From Thermanaerothrix sp034436175 (lineage in GTDB: Bacteria > Chloroflexota > Anaerolineae > Anaerolineales > Anaerolineaceae), in contig CAYRUO010000001.1 of NCBI GenBank assembly GCA_964427505.1, positions 413,621-477,620 of the forward strand: a DNA stretch of 64,000 bases, read 5' to 3'. The notes under the pieces were generated by a model. That model ran no database searches. It was not told where the DNA came from and worked only from the letters and a program-made list of their open reading frames with translations. Shown here in pieces: positions 1-8,822 of the stretch (within the stretch, counting starts at the first letter, position 1; every line of letters starts with the position of its first letter). Position numbers and translations under genes: made by a program.

Positions 1-501
1 GAGGAAAGGAAGGATGCCTCCAAGCCAAGCCTTTTCGAGGCCGATGAAGCGGGATAACACCAACGCTCCCAGCCCTAGGATGATAACTTCCCCAAGTGCA
101 AACATGGCGGCTACCCGTGGGATTGAACGATCCCAACCTCTTTCGGCGAAGTGACCTACTATGTAGGCGGCGAGGATAAAACCCAGGAGGTATCCACCAG
201 TTGGGCCAAACACATGATGCCAGCCGCTGGCTCCACCTGCAAAAAAGGGTAACCCTAGACTTCCTTCAAGCAAATAAAGTCCGAGGCTGAGCGCGGCTCG
301 TGAACTACCCATGGTTGCGCCGACTAAAAATACCCCCAGAGTTTGACCGGTGATAGGAACCGGGGTGAAGGGCAATGGGATGCGTATCTGGGCAAGCCCT
401 GCCACGAAAAGACTGCCGGCAACGACCATTAAAACATTAAGCAATTCACTTGAACGGAGCCCAACACGAGCGGTTAGCGTTAGCGCTAGGGGACGATTCA
501 T
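1..501 (-). CDS. bioY: BioY, biotin ECF transporter S component (partial)
   Basis: Substrate-binding membrane subunit of an energy-coupling factor biotin importer; it acts in the cytoplasmic membrane, alone or with the EcfAAT module. The frame opens with ATG at 501 behind a purine-rich GAGGTGAGAGGT ribosome site and stays open for 167 codons to the window edge, so the C-terminal end is missing (BioY proteins are usually 180-200 residues). Recognisable BioY signatures are PLPFTPVPITGQTLGV followed by a glycine-rich GLPFFAGGASG and the FGPTGGYLLGF segment, with several hydrophobic helices. It is divergent from cydD. No biotin synthesis gene is visible, so its operon partners, if any, lie to the left of the window. 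Confidence 0.92.
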   Translation of the reverse strand, partial: MNRPLALTLTARVGLRSSELLNVLMVVAGSLFVAGLAQIRIPLPFTPVPITGQTLGVFLVGATMGSSRAALSLGLYLLEGSLGLPFFAGGASGWHHVFGPTGGYLLGFILAAYIVGHFAERGWDRSIPRVAAMFALGEVIILGLGALVLSRFIGLEKAWLGGILPFL

Positions 502-588
502 ACCTCTCACCTCATTTATAAGTTTAGGGTGGTCATCTTTGAGAGTTAACCCGCAGGGAGGTTGAGGGGTGCGCGATAGATATGGCTT

Positions 589-594
589 TATAAT
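589..594 (+). promoter_or_regulatory. -10 box directly before cydD (leaderless-type start)
   Basis: A perfect TATAAT at 589-594 ends 9 bases before the ATG of cydD at 604, and there is no Shine-Dalgarno sequence between them. Transcription from this box would begin within a few bases of the start codon. The best upstream match is TTGAGG at 562-567, but the 21-base spacer is long, so the -35 is uncertain. Confidence 0.5.
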
Positions 595-603
595 CATACC
601 GAT

Positions 604-2364
604 ATGAGGCGTGAAATCTGGCGCTTGCTCGATTGGGCTCATTCACACAGAGGGGATTTCTTCTTGGTGCTTGCCACGGGGATGGTCATAGGGGGCTTAA
701 TTGTTTTTCAGGCTTATACGCTGGCTTACATCTTGGATGCTGCTTTTATCCATCACCACTTTCGCGCCGACCTTTATCCTTGGTTGGGTATATTGTTAGG
801 GGTGATTATTGCCCGTGCTGTAGCAACATGGGCAAACGAAGTGACAGCCCAACGGTTAGCCATCCGCGTAAAAGCCCAATTGCGTCGTGAACTACTGCGC
901 GCCATGCTGCGTGCCGGCCCCGCTTACCTGAAAACTCAACCTGCGGGTGACTTGACAGCGACGCTGATGCAGGGGGTTGAGTCGTTAGAGCCTTTTTTTG
1001 CGCACTATCTGCCCCAGATTGTGTTGGCCGCCGGGGTGCCTGTGTTGATATTAGCCGTGGTGTTTCCGTTGGACTGGCTAACCGGAGCCGTCTTTTTATT
1101 CACTGCACCCCTAATTCCTCTATTTATGATCCTGATTGGTCGCATGGCGGAACGGGTGACCCGTCGTCAATGGCGAGCGCTACAACGTTTGAATGACTAT
1201 GTTTTGGACACGATCCAGGGACTGGTCAGCCTTAAAGCCATGGGACGCACCCGCGAACGTGAAGCGCGCTTAGGTCGGGTGAGTGATGCCTATTATGCCA
1301 CGACCCTGTCGGTCTTACGGGTTACGTTTCTTTCTGCCTTGGCGATGGAATTGATCAGCACGATCAGTACGGCTCTGGTGGCGGTAGAAATTGGATTGCG
1401 CCTTCTTTACGGGCGTTTGGATTTTCTTCAGGCCTTTTTTATCCTTTTAATCGCCCCTGAGTTCTATTTGCCCCTGCGGATGCTGGGCCAGCGTTTCCAC
1501 GCCGCGATGTCCGGAATAAACGCCGCACAATCCATTTATGCTCTGCTGGACGAAGCCGCAGAAAAATCAACCTTCTCTCGTCTCGTCTTAGAGGTCAAGT
1601 CTCAAATACCATCGGTCACGTTGAAGGCACCACCTCAGCGTATCCGCTTTGAAAGTGTGAGTTTCGCTTATCCGGGGCGGCCTGAATTAACTCTGCGAGA
1701 GGTTGGGTTTGAGATTCGCCGCGGTCAAAAGGTAGCCCTGATCGGTCCGAGTGGCGCGGGCAAAACTACCCTGGCGTATCTACTGCTGGGTTTTCTTCAG
1801 CCAACGCAGGGACAAATCTGGGTGGATGACCAGCCGCTATCCCAGATCCCATTTGCCGAATGGCGGCGCTGGGTTGCCTGGGTACCTCAGATGCCCTATC
1901 TTTTCAATGCCAGCCTAGCCCGGAATATTCGCCTGGCTCGGCCTGACGCTCCCATGGACGCCTTTCAAACCGCAATTCGTCAGGTAGGTTGGGAGGATAC
2001 CGAACGCCAGCCGCTCGGTGGGTGGGAGCGAGAAATCGGTGAGTGGGGAAGGGCAATCAGCGGCGGTGAGGCTCAACGGGTTGCCCTTGCCCGCGCTTTC
2101 CTGAAAGATGCCCCAATTCTGATTATGGATGAGCCTACGGCTCATCTCGATCCGGATCTGGAGGTTTATTTGGAGCGGCATCTTCGTGCATTGTGGGAAG
2201 GACGCACCTGTCTCATCATTGCGCACCGTTTGAGCACAATTCAAAGTGCTGATTGGGCGTTGATCTTAGACCACGGACACATTCAAGCCCAGGGTAAGCC
2301 ATCGGATCTTCTTGATCGCCTTACCCCATACATCACCCATTGGACAGGGGAAAGAGCACAATAA
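604..2364 (+). CDS. cydD: Thiol reductant ABC exporter, CydD-type subunit
   Basis: Half of a heterodimeric type IV ABC exporter; in Escherichia coli CydDC exports cysteine and glutathione to the periplasm and is needed to assemble cytochrome bd. The 586-residue protein has an N-terminal six-helix membrane domain (about residues 15-305) and a C-terminal ATPase. I see Walker A GPSGAGKT at residues 381-388, the signature ISGGEAQ near 485, Walker B ILIMDEP near 505 and the switch IIAHRLST near the end. It overlaps cydC by one base (TAATG), implying translational coupling. No cydAB genes are in the window, so the link to cytochrome bd is from family knowledge only. A general multidrug or lipid ABC exporter is the alternative. 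Confidence 0.82.
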   Translation: MRREIWRLLDWAHSHRGDFFLVLATGMVIGGLIVFQAYTLAYILDAAFIHHHFRADLYPWLGILLGVIIARAVATWANEVTAQRLAIRVKAQLRRELLRAMLRAGPAYLKTQPAGDLTATLMQGVESLEPFFAHYLPQIVLAAGVPVLILAVVFPLDWLTGAVFLFTAPLIPLFMILIGRMAERVTRRQWRALQRLNDYVLDTIQGLVSLKAMGRTREREARLGRVSDAYYATTLSVLRVTFLSALAMELISTISTALVAVEIGLRLLYGRLDFLQAFFILLIAPEFYLPLRMLGQRFHAAMSGINAAQSIYALLDEAAEKSTFSRLVLEVKSQIPSVTLKAPPQRIRFESVSFAYPGRPELTLREVGFEIRRGQKVALIGPSGAGKTTLAYLLLGFLQPTQGQIWVDDQPLSQIPFAEWRRWVAWVPQMPYLFNASLARNIRLARPDAPMDAFQTAIRQVGWEDTERQPLGGWEREIGEWGRAISGGEAQRVALARAFLKDAPILIMDEPTAHLDPDLEVYLERHLRALWEGRTCLIIAHRLSTIQSADWALILDHGHIQAQGKPSDLLDRLTPYITHWTGERAQ

Positions 2365-4109
2365 TGATAGTGGGACGATTGGTGCGGTTTTTGAGACCCT
2401 TTGCCGGTCAGGTAGTGATTTCCATCTTTCTTGGCATTGCAGCCATTGCGACCGGTCTCGGTTTGTTAGGTACGGCGGCATATTTGATCGCTCAGGCGGC
2501 TTTGCACCCGTCTATTGCTGAATTGCATATTGCCATTGTGGGGGTGCGTTTCTTTGGTCTTGCACGTAGTGTCATTCGCTACCTGGAGCGTTGGGTTTCA
2601 CATGGGGTCAACCTGCGTCTGCTAGGGCAGTTACAACGGTGGCTTTATCGCACTCTGGTGCCTTTGCTACCGGCACGACATGCGCTTCTACCTAGTGGTG
2701 ATGTCCTTCAGCGCGCGATCGCGGATTTGGAAAATTTGGAGAATTTTTACGTTCGCTTTATTTCGCCTTTGCTGGTCATGATGGTCACTACGGTGGGGGT
2801 TGTCTGGTTCAGCGGTTTGCTTTCTTCGGCTTTTTGGCCGTGGGTGGCAGTAGGATTAGTCGGGGCGGGAGGATTAACACCGTTGCTGGTTTATACTTTG
2901 CAGAATAAGCCCACGTTGCGACAAGTTGAGATGGGTGCCGCCCTTAATACTCGGATGGTGGAATTTATCCAGGGTATGGAGGATTACCTGCTTTACGGAC
3001 AAGAAGAGGATATCCTTGCCCAAATTGAGCGTCTCGAGTCAACGTATCATCACCTTCAACGACGTCGTGCTCATTACCGTGGGTTGGGCAATGGATTGAG
3101 CCAGGTGTGGATAGGGATGACTGTGTGGTTAGTCCTCTGGCTGGGGATTGATCCCGTAGCCCGGGGACAGTTTAGCGGGGTGTTGCTGGTTGTATTGGTG
3201 GCAGTTGTCCTCGCGAGCGGTGAAGCCGTCAGCGCTCTTTTGCAAGGGGCACAGAATTTACCGTTGGCTTTGCACTCCGCTCGGCGGTTATTGGAATTAG
3301 AGGGGTTGATGTCACAGGTTGCGGAGGGGGGAGAGGATAAAGACAACTCTATTACGGGAGCGCCGGATATTTTGGTGCGTGATCTTTCTTTCCGGTATGC
3401 ACCGGATGCTCCCCTTGTCCTGGATCGGATAAACCTATCCATACCTTTTGGGCGTCATATCGGACTGCTGGGGCCGAGCGGCGCAGGAAAATCCACCTTA
3501 GTCCAATTACTACTCCGTTTTTGGGCGGTTGAGCAAGGCGAAATATACCTTGGGGGAGTGCCGCTAGCCGCCTGGGATGAGGATGCCCTGCACCAGATGT
3601 TTATGGTGCTTGAACAGCGTCCCCACATTTTCAGCGATACCCTACACGGCAATTTGTCTATGGTGGCGCCGCAGGCGGATGAGTCTCGATTATGGTGGGC
3701 GCTGGAGCAGGTGGAATTGGCAGAGTGGGCGCGTCGTTTACCTGAAAGGTTGAATACTTGGGTGGGAAACCTGGGCTTGCAGTTAAGCGGTGGAGAGCGT
3801 CAGCGTTTGGCGTTAGCGCGGGTATTCCTGAGCGAAGCCCCGATCATCATCCTGGATGAGCCGACAGTCCATCTAGACTGGACCCAAGCCATACGGATTT
3901 CGGCGCGTCTCATGGCTTGGGCGGAAAAGCGGACGTTGATCTGGATTACCCATCTTCCTTATGGGTTAGAGCGGTTGGATGAGATTGTGGTCCTACGTCA
4001 AGGGCAAATCGTGGAGCAAGGTACTCCTCAAGACTTAGAGCGAAGTCGTGGGTTTTATACGCGAATGTTGAATTTAGCGCGTTGCTACGCGGATGGCCTT
4101 GCGGCTTAA
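2364..4109 (+). CDS. cydC: Thiol reductant ABC exporter, CydC-type subunit
   Basis: Partner half-transporter of CydD, again with a membrane domain (about residues 1-300) followed by an ATPase domain. Walker A GPSGAGKS is near residue 370, LSGGERQ near 474 and IIILDEP near 495; the H-loop histidine is in WITHLPYG. I place the start at ATG 2364, which overlaps the cydD stop as TAATG; an in-frame ATG at 2340 inside cydD would add eight residues (MDRGKSTI) unlike the family's usual N-terminus. The protein is then 581 residues, normal for CydC. The gene ends just before the converging CpXC gene, with only 23 bases between the two stop codons. Confidence 0.82.
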   Translation: MIVGRLVRFLRPFAGQVVISIFLGIAAIATGLGLLGTAAYLIAQAALHPSIAELHIAIVGVRFFGLARSVIRYLERWVSHGVNLRLLGQLQRWLYRTLVPLLPARHALLPSGDVLQRAIADLENLENFYVRFISPLLVMMVTTVGVVWFSGLLSSAFWPWVAVGLVGAGGLTPLLVYTLQNKPTLRQVEMGAALNTRMVEFIQGMEDYLLYGQEEDILAQIERLESTYHHLQRRRAHYRGLGNGLSQVWIGMTVWLVLWLGIDPVARGQFSGVLLVVLVAVVLASGEAVSALLQGAQNLPLALHSARRLLELEGLMSQVAEGGEDKDNSITGAPDILVRDLSFRYAPDAPLVLDRINLSIPFGRHIGLLGPSGAGKSTLVQLLLRFWAVEQGEIYLGGVPLAAWDEDALHQMFMVLEQRPHIFSDTLHGNLSMVAPQADESRLWWALEQVELAEWARRLPERLNTWVGNLGLQLSGGERQRLALARVFLSEAPIIILDEPTVHLDWTQAIRISARLMAWAEKRTLIWITHLPYGLERLDEIVVLRQGQIVEQGTPQDLERSRGFYTRMLNLARCYADGLAA

Positions 4110-4132
4110 GCGGACTCCATTTACGAAACGAG

Positions 4133-5488
4133 TCACTGGTTCAGATTGGCCATCATGGTCATGCGCAGTGCAATGCGATTGATCTCGCGTAACGCGCTCA
4201 GGAATTCTGGCGGTTGATTTTGTTTCTCGGATTGGGCGATGAGGCCGCCCACGAGTTGCAGAAAATCCGCCGTGACCAGATCGGATTTTTCTTGCATTTT
4301 CTTCTGGCGCTCTTCATACGAAGAGAGGCTGAGCAGTTCTTCTAAGAAGGCTACCTCGGGTGGGGGAGCGCTCAATTTTTCTAGGTGAGCACGAATGCGT
4401 TGCAAGCGAGAAATGCGATCCAAGTCCGCGCTTTTGCGGGCCTGTTCCAGTTCTTCCTCAAGGGCTTTGAAGAAAAACTCGTCAATCGTCTCTAAATTCT
4501 CTTCAACGGTCTGTTCGATATTGGGGGATGTGGCAATCCGCTGCACCAATTGACGGCTTTGTTCAAAGTGGCGTTGAATCTGTTCATCCACCTGGCGCGC
4601 ATATTCCAGAAGTTTAGCCCGTAGGTTTTCAAGTCGGGCTTTCTCGGCGCCATCTTGAGATGCCTCAATCCGCTCTGAAAGAATCTGGAAAAACTCATAA
4701 TCCAGACCGTTGCGCACCAGCCCCACCAGGGCAGTGAGCGCGGCCTCGCTCTTGGCTTCGAGCATCAGGTCTAAAAGTTTTTCGCGCGTTAGGCCTTGGC
4801 GGCTGACTTGCTGCAGTTTTTGTAAGAGTTCTTGGACTTCTTGGGTCTGGCTTTTGATCTCTTGTCCCGCCTTGGTGTTGTTAAGCGCTTCCTGTTGAAG
4901 GGCGGCCAGGACGCGTGCGGTTCGTTCGTCCCCTTGGGCAAGCATAGCCTCGGTGATTTGGGAGAGCATGAGGAAGAAGTCGGCATCAATGAGGCTTTCT
5001 TCCTGTTGCATGACCGCCTTGCGTTCTTCAGGATCCACAATGCCCAGCAAACGTCTAATCAATTCAAAGCGTTTCTGTTGGTTTTCAAGTACTTCTCGCG
5101 TGTATCCATCGGCTTCAAGGATCCGCTCGATCAAGGTTTGAAAAGTAAGCATTGTTTGAGGGCGGAGCAGATAGGCCTTGCGCTTTTCAAGAGGCAAGCG
5201 ATTTGTGATCTGGTTGATTAGAGGACCGATAAGGCGCTCTTGATCGTTAACCGAAAGTCCTAAGTCGGGCGGGAAATAAGTGAGCAAGAGTTCTTTGTCG
5301 GGGTCATGATAGACCAAGGGGGCGCTAACCATACCCTCAAAGCCGCAGGTCGGGCAGTGGATGACGTTGATCTGTCCGTTTAGTAGGCGCTGTTTGACCG
5401 AGGGGTCAACCGAAACGTCTAGAAGTTGCTCCAAATCGGCGATCACCGGGGATTTGCAACGGGGGCAAGAGGTTTGTACTTTGGGCAT
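4133..5488 (-). CDS. CpXC-domain protein with long coiled coil
   Basis: Function unknown. The N-terminus carries two CPxC pairs (C8/C11 and C45/C48) of the CpXC zinc-ribbon-like domain, a family common in Chloroflexota. The remaining ~300 residues are rich in Glu, Gln, Lys and Leu with heptad-like spacing and no membrane segment or signal peptide, so a cytoplasmic, mostly helical coiled-coil protein of 451 residues is expected. The LPLEKRKAYLLRPQTMLTFQTLIERIL segment belongs to the conserved N-terminal half. A TATAAT box on this strand (5532-5527) gives it its own promoter, separate from the histidine kinase gene upstream. No enzymatic motif is visible; a structural or adaptor role is only a guess. 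Confidence 0.7.
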   Translation of the reverse strand: MPKVQTSCPRCKSPVIADLEQLLDVSVDPSVKQRLLNGQINVIHCPTCGFEGMVSAPLVYHDPDKELLLTYFPPDLGLSVNDQERLIGPLINQITNRLPLEKRKAYLLRPQTMLTFQTLIERILEADGYTREVLENQQKRFELIRRLLGIVDPEERKAVMQQEESLIDADFFLMLSQITEAMLAQGDERTARVLAALQQEALNNTKAGQEIKSQTQEVQELLQKLQQVSRQGLTREKLLDLMLEAKSEAALTALVGLVRNGLDYEFFQILSERIEASQDGAEKARLENLRAKLLEYARQVDEQIQRHFEQSRQLVQRIATSPNIEQTVEENLETIDEFFFKALEEELEQARKSADLDRISRLQRIRAHLEKLSAPPPEVAFLEELLSLSSYEERQKKMQEKSDLVTADFLQLVGGLIAQSEKQNQPPEFLSALREINRIALRMTMMANLNQ

Positions 5489-5526
5489 AGGTTATTTCAC
5501 ACTTTCTTTCCAGAATTAACGAGTGC

Positions 5527-5532
5527 ATTATA
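5527..5532 (-). promoter_or_regulatory. -10 box upstream of CpXC gene
   Basis: TATAAT on the minus strand, 38 bases before the ATG at 5488. The -35 region is poor (TTCACC with a 19-base spacer). There is no clear Shine-Dalgarno sequence before the ATG. Confidence 0.4.
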
Positions 5533-5567
5533 CCATCTTGGTGGGGCTGAGGGTGAAGATTTATATT

Positions 5568-7133
5568 CTACTGGGGCTGGCGTGGAAGCGAGAAGCAAAA
5601 CCGGGCGCCTTGTTCCGCGCCGGAGTCCACCCAAATTTTTCCCCCGTGGGCTTCGATGATGGCACGGCTTAGATAAAGACCCAGCCCAGCGCCCTTAGTG
5701 TGGCGCATCACCTCAGGTGAACGGTAGAAACGATCAAAAATGTGGGGGCGATCTGAAGGTGCAATGCCCGGCCCTTGGTCACTCACACAGACGATAACCG
5801 TATCCGGGCGAACCTGGCCTGAGATGCGGATCTCTCCCTGAGGGGCGTATTTTATGGCGTTGGAGATGAGATTGGTGAGAACCTGCTGCAAACGGTCTTC
5901 ATCGGCCAGGATGACCGGAAAGTCGGGGGGAAAATCCACAACAATGGTGTGGCGATTGGTCTGAGTGGACATGCGCTGTGCCACCCGTGAGGCCAATTCG
6001 GGGAGCCAAACATCGGCGCGTTTAAGAGTCAGACCGCCAGCCTGCAAGCGCGAGGCATCCAAAAGGTTTTCAATCAGTGCCCCCAGACGATCGGCTTCTT
6101 CCTCGATAACGGCCAGGCTTTCTTGAACAATTTCGGGATCCCACTGCGCATCTTCACGGCGCAGGGTGCTGACGTAGCCCTTGATCAGAGCCAGGGGAGT
6201 TTTGAGTTCGTGGCTGATGATGGAGATGAAGGTGCTCTTAAGTTCATCGGCTTCGCGGAAGCGGGTAATATCGCGCACGATGGCGATGATGTTGAGCAAC
6301 TTGCCTTCACTCAGCAAAGGGGCATAGGTAATCCCAACCGGCACTGTACTGCGTGGCCCCTGACATTTGAGGTCACCCTCGACATAGAGATAGGAATTTG
6401 GTGCCAAGGGCCACCCGCCAGCCACGGCTTGTTCTAGTGTCATTTCTTTCGGGGGCATGCTCCAATGCACGATCGTCTCATGCGTTTTGCCTTGAATTTT
6501 CTCGCGGGGTAGGCCTATGAGGCGAGCAAAGGCCGGATTACAGCGCTCGATCTTCAAATCGGGGTTGAGGATCAGTACCCCATCTGCTACAGCATCGAGA
6601 AGGCCGTCCAGCCGCTGTTTGCTTCGGGCTAGCTGGGTGTAGAGTTGCGCGTTCGAAACGGCGATGGCGGCTTGATCGGCGAATGCCATCAGCAAAGCCC
6701 GATCATTACTGGAAAAGGCAGCCGGGTAGGAACGGAAGATGAAAATGACCCCCAAAACGCGGTTGCGGGCGATGAGTGGCAAGACAACCCCATGTAGTAA
6801 TCCTAAACTGGTCGTAAGCGCAAGTTCACGTAATCGGCGGTCAATCTCGAGCAGTTCAAAGTAGTCGGGATCAGGCGAATCGGTGATTTCGTTCAGATAG
6901 GGGGCTAGGAATTTAACGAAAGCCTGAGGAATGCCTTGGGCAACCGCAACCTTCCAGGTGCCGTCTTCCTCGCGTAAGGCGATCAGGCCGGCCTGTCCGG
7001 CTAACATTTCGATGGAGATGCGTAAGATGCGCCCCAGCAGTGCATCCAAATCCAGTTCCTGGGTAAGGGCGCGGGTGATTTCAAGCAAGTAATCCCGTTG
7101 GCGGATGCGGAAATCGGGGAGCATAAAGCTCAT
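5568..7133 (-). CDS. GAF-PAS sensor histidine kinase
   Basis: Cytoplasmic two-component sensor kinase of 521 residues. Domain order: GAF (about 25-165), PAS (about 170-295), HisKA and HATPase_c. The phosphoacceptor is H308 in SHELKTP; the N-box NLISNAIKYAP is at about 421, the G1 box DQGPGIAP at about 452 and the G2 box GAGLGLYLS at about 481, so all ATP-binding motifs are intact. There is no membrane segment, so it senses a cytoplasmic or diffusible signal. Its ATG overlaps the stop of the upstream aminotransferase as ATGA, which implies coupled translation. No response regulator is adjacent, so it is an orphan kinase whose partner must be encoded elsewhere. Confidence 0.9.
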   Translation of the reverse strand: MSFMLPDFRIRQRDYLLEITRALTQELDLDALLGRILRISIEMLAGQAGLIALREEDGTWKVAVAQGIPQAFVKFLAPYLNEITDSPDPDYFELLEIDRRLRELALTTSLGLLHGVVLPLIARNRVLGVIFIFRSYPAAFSSNDRALLMAFADQAAIAVSNAQLYTQLARSKQRLDGLLDAVADGVLILNPDLKIERCNPAFARLIGLPREKIQGKTHETIVHWSMPPKEMTLEQAVAGGWPLAPNSYLYVEGDLKCQGPRSTVPVGITYAPLLSEGKLLNIIAIVRDITRFREADELKSTFISIISHELKTPLALIKGYVSTLRREDAQWDPEIVQESLAVIEEEADRLGALIENLLDASRLQAGGLTLKRADVWLPELASRVAQRMSTQTNRHTIVVDFPPDFPVILADEDRLQQVLTNLISNAIKYAPQGEIRISGQVRPDTVIVCVSDQGPGIAPSDRPHIFDRFYRSPEVMRHTKGAGLGLYLSRAIIEAHGGKIWVDSGAEQGARFCFSLPRQPQ

Positions 7134-8488
7134 GGATGAGTGCCTCCGGGGCGTGAAACCAGGTGAGGATACAGTTCATCTTCGGCTTGTTCGATAGCGG
7201 CTTCAAAAATTTCTAATCCTTCGTCAATTTCTTCATAGGTGATACAAAGCGGTGGCGAGACACGAATAACGTTGGTGCTACATCCGAGAACGATCAAGCC
7301 TTTTTCGAAGCAAAGTTCTACAACACGATCACGAAGCGTTTCGGCTGGTTCTTTGGTGGTTTGGTCTTTCACAAACTCAACGCCGATCATCAGACCTAAG
7401 CCACGAACATCGCCAATAGAAGGATGGCATTCCATGATCTCCCGCAAACGCTGAAGGGCGTACTGTCCAACGGCAGCCGCATTTTGCATGTAGCCGTTTT
7501 CAATCAATTGGAGGGTGGCCAGAGCCGCGGCGCAGGAAAGCGGGTTCCCACCGTAAGTGTTACCGTGACTGCCTTTTGGCCAGGTGACCAGATGTTTGCG
7601 CGCCGCCATCACACCCAACGGCATTCCTGAAGCAATGCCTTTGGCGATGCAGATCATATCCGGCTCGACGCCGAAATGTTGGATCCCCCACCATTTACCC
7701 GTGCGCCCAACCCCGCTTTGCACTTCGTCCACGATTAATAGGATGCCGTATCGGTCACAGAGATCTCTGAGAGCCGGAAAGAAACCGGGTGCAGGGACGA
7801 CGTAACCGCCTTCACCGAGCACCGGTTCGACGATGATTCCTGCGACCGAGTCCGGGGGGACGAGTTTGGCGAATACTTCTTGCTCAAGGTAGCGCACAAC
7901 GGTTTGACCGTAGGGCTCGCCGGGGAGGGATTGTAGTACCGGACGGTAGGGATTGGGGTAAGGAATGTGGGTGACCCCGGGCATGAGGGGTAAAAAACCG
8001 CGGTGATAGGATGATTTACTGGCTGTGAAAGCCAATGAGCCCACGGTGCGCCCATGAAATCCGCCCAAAAAGCCGATGAACTCAGTGCGTCCGGTGTAAT
8101 AGCGGGCAAGTTTGATGGCGGTTTCAATGGCGCCGGTGCCAGAATTGGTCATAAAACAAACGGCATCTTCATCAAAAGGTGCAATGCGGTTGATGTACTC
8201 AGCAAGTTCAATCCACTTGGGGTGATAAAAATCGGATGAAATATGGATAAACTTCTCGGCCTGTTCCTGAATGGCTTTCACGACTTGAGGGTGGCTGTGC
8301 CCGGTGGACACGACGGCGATCCCAGCGGCAAAGTCGAGAAAGCGGTTGCCATCTACGTCCCAAACCTCAACCCCGCGCCCATGATCCATGACAAAGGGGT
8401 GACTGCGAGGATAAGAAGGGGAGATAACGGCGTGATCCCGGGCAATATAGTGACGGGCCTTAGGACCAGGTAGAGAGGTTAACGACAT
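7130..8488 (-). CDS. Class III aminotransferase (acetylornithine/4-aminobutyrate type)
   Basis: PLP-dependent omega-aminotransferase (fold type I, 452 residues). The PLP-binding lysine is K283 in CIAKGIASG, and the aspartate that pairs with the pyridine ring is D254 in LLIVDEVQSGVGRTG; the NSGTGAIETAIKLAR segment (from 115) binds the cofactor phosphate. The family covers 4-aminobutyrate, acetylornithine, ornithine and related transaminases, and sequence motifs alone do not fix the substrate. A good AGGAGG site lies 8 bases before the ATG. It is co-transcribed with the downstream histidine kinase, a pairing with no obvious metabolic logic. No arginine or GABA pathway gene is adjacent. Confidence 0.88.
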   Translation of the reverse strand: MSLTSLPGPKARHYIARDHAVISPSYPRSHPFVMDHGRGVEVWDVDGNRFLDFAAGIAVVSTGHSHPQVVKAIQEQAEKFIHISSDFYHPKWIELAEYINRIAPFDEDAVCFMTNSGTGAIETAIKLARYYTGRTEFIGFLGGFHGRTVGSLAFTASKSSYHRGFLPLMPGVTHIPYPNPYRPVLQSLPGEPYGQTVVRYLEQEVFAKLVPPDSVAGIIVEPVLGEGGYVVPAPGFFPALRDLCDRYGILLIVDEVQSGVGRTGKWWGIQHFGVEPDMICIAKGIASGMPLGVMAARKHLVTWPKGSHGNTYGGNPLSCAAALATLQLIENGYMQNAAAVGQYALQRLREIMECHPSIGDVRGLGLMIGVEFVKDQTTKEPAETLRDRVVELCFEKGLIVLGCSTNVIRVSPPLCITYEEIDEGLEIFEAAIEQAEDELYPHLVSRPGGTHP

Positions 8489-8679
8489 AGGGGATTCCTC
8501 CTGGGGAGTTGGGGTGAACTGGGAAGAGCCTTTCTCGGAAGTGAGTATTGAAAGAGGGATTAGATGTAAACTTCTTACTGGACAAGCCAGGGATCTGTTT
8601 CACTAGCGTAATTTTTTGATGGTAAGGTGGACTTTAGGCCTTTCAGGAAGCCTCAGGAAATTGTGTCCTTGTTGTTTCC

Positions 8680-8706
8680 ATTATAGCATGGGAAAATCAA
8701 CCACAA
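8680..8706 (-). promoter_or_regulatory. Putative promoter of the aminotransferase/kinase operon
   Basis: On the minus strand TTGTGG (8706-8701) is followed after 15 bases by TATAAT (8685-8680). The spacer is short for a vegetative promoter, so only the -10 is convincing. It lies in the 334-base divergent gap (8489-8822), which otherwise holds the dyad at 8723-8740 and the yvcK promoter. Confidence 0.4.
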
Positions 8707-8722
8707 ACCGAACCGAATCTTA

Positions 8723-8740
8723 TTGTGAATATTATCACAA
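8723..8740. promoter_or_regulatory. Rex- or CRP/FNR-type operator dyad
   Basis: TTGTGAATATTATCACAA is an 18-base near-palindrome. It equals the Rex operator consensus TTGTGAA-N4-TTCACAA except for one base, and it contains TGTGA-N6-TCACA exactly, the CRP consensus. It covers the -35 region and part of the spacer of the yvcK promoter, a position expected for a repressor, and lies 17 bases upstream of the putative -35 of the divergent aminotransferase operon. Since gapA and pgk follow yvcK, an NADH/NAD+-sensing Rex repressor is a reasonable candidate. No rex or crp gene is present in the window. Confidence 0.65.
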
Positions 8741-8753
8741 ATGGTGATATAAT
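8723..8753 (+). promoter_or_regulatory. Promoter of yvcK(-gapA-pgk)
   Basis: TTGTGA (8723-8728) and a perfect TATAAT (8748-8753) with a 19-base spacer, giving a 5' leader of about 63 bases before the yvcK ATG. The -35 hexamer is the left arm of the operator dyad. Confidence 0.55.
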
Positions 8754-8822
8754 AGATTTGGCTGTTCATACCAGAGGGTTTTCGTTGACGCCCAAACAAA
8801 AGGCGGTTATAAATAAGGTGGT

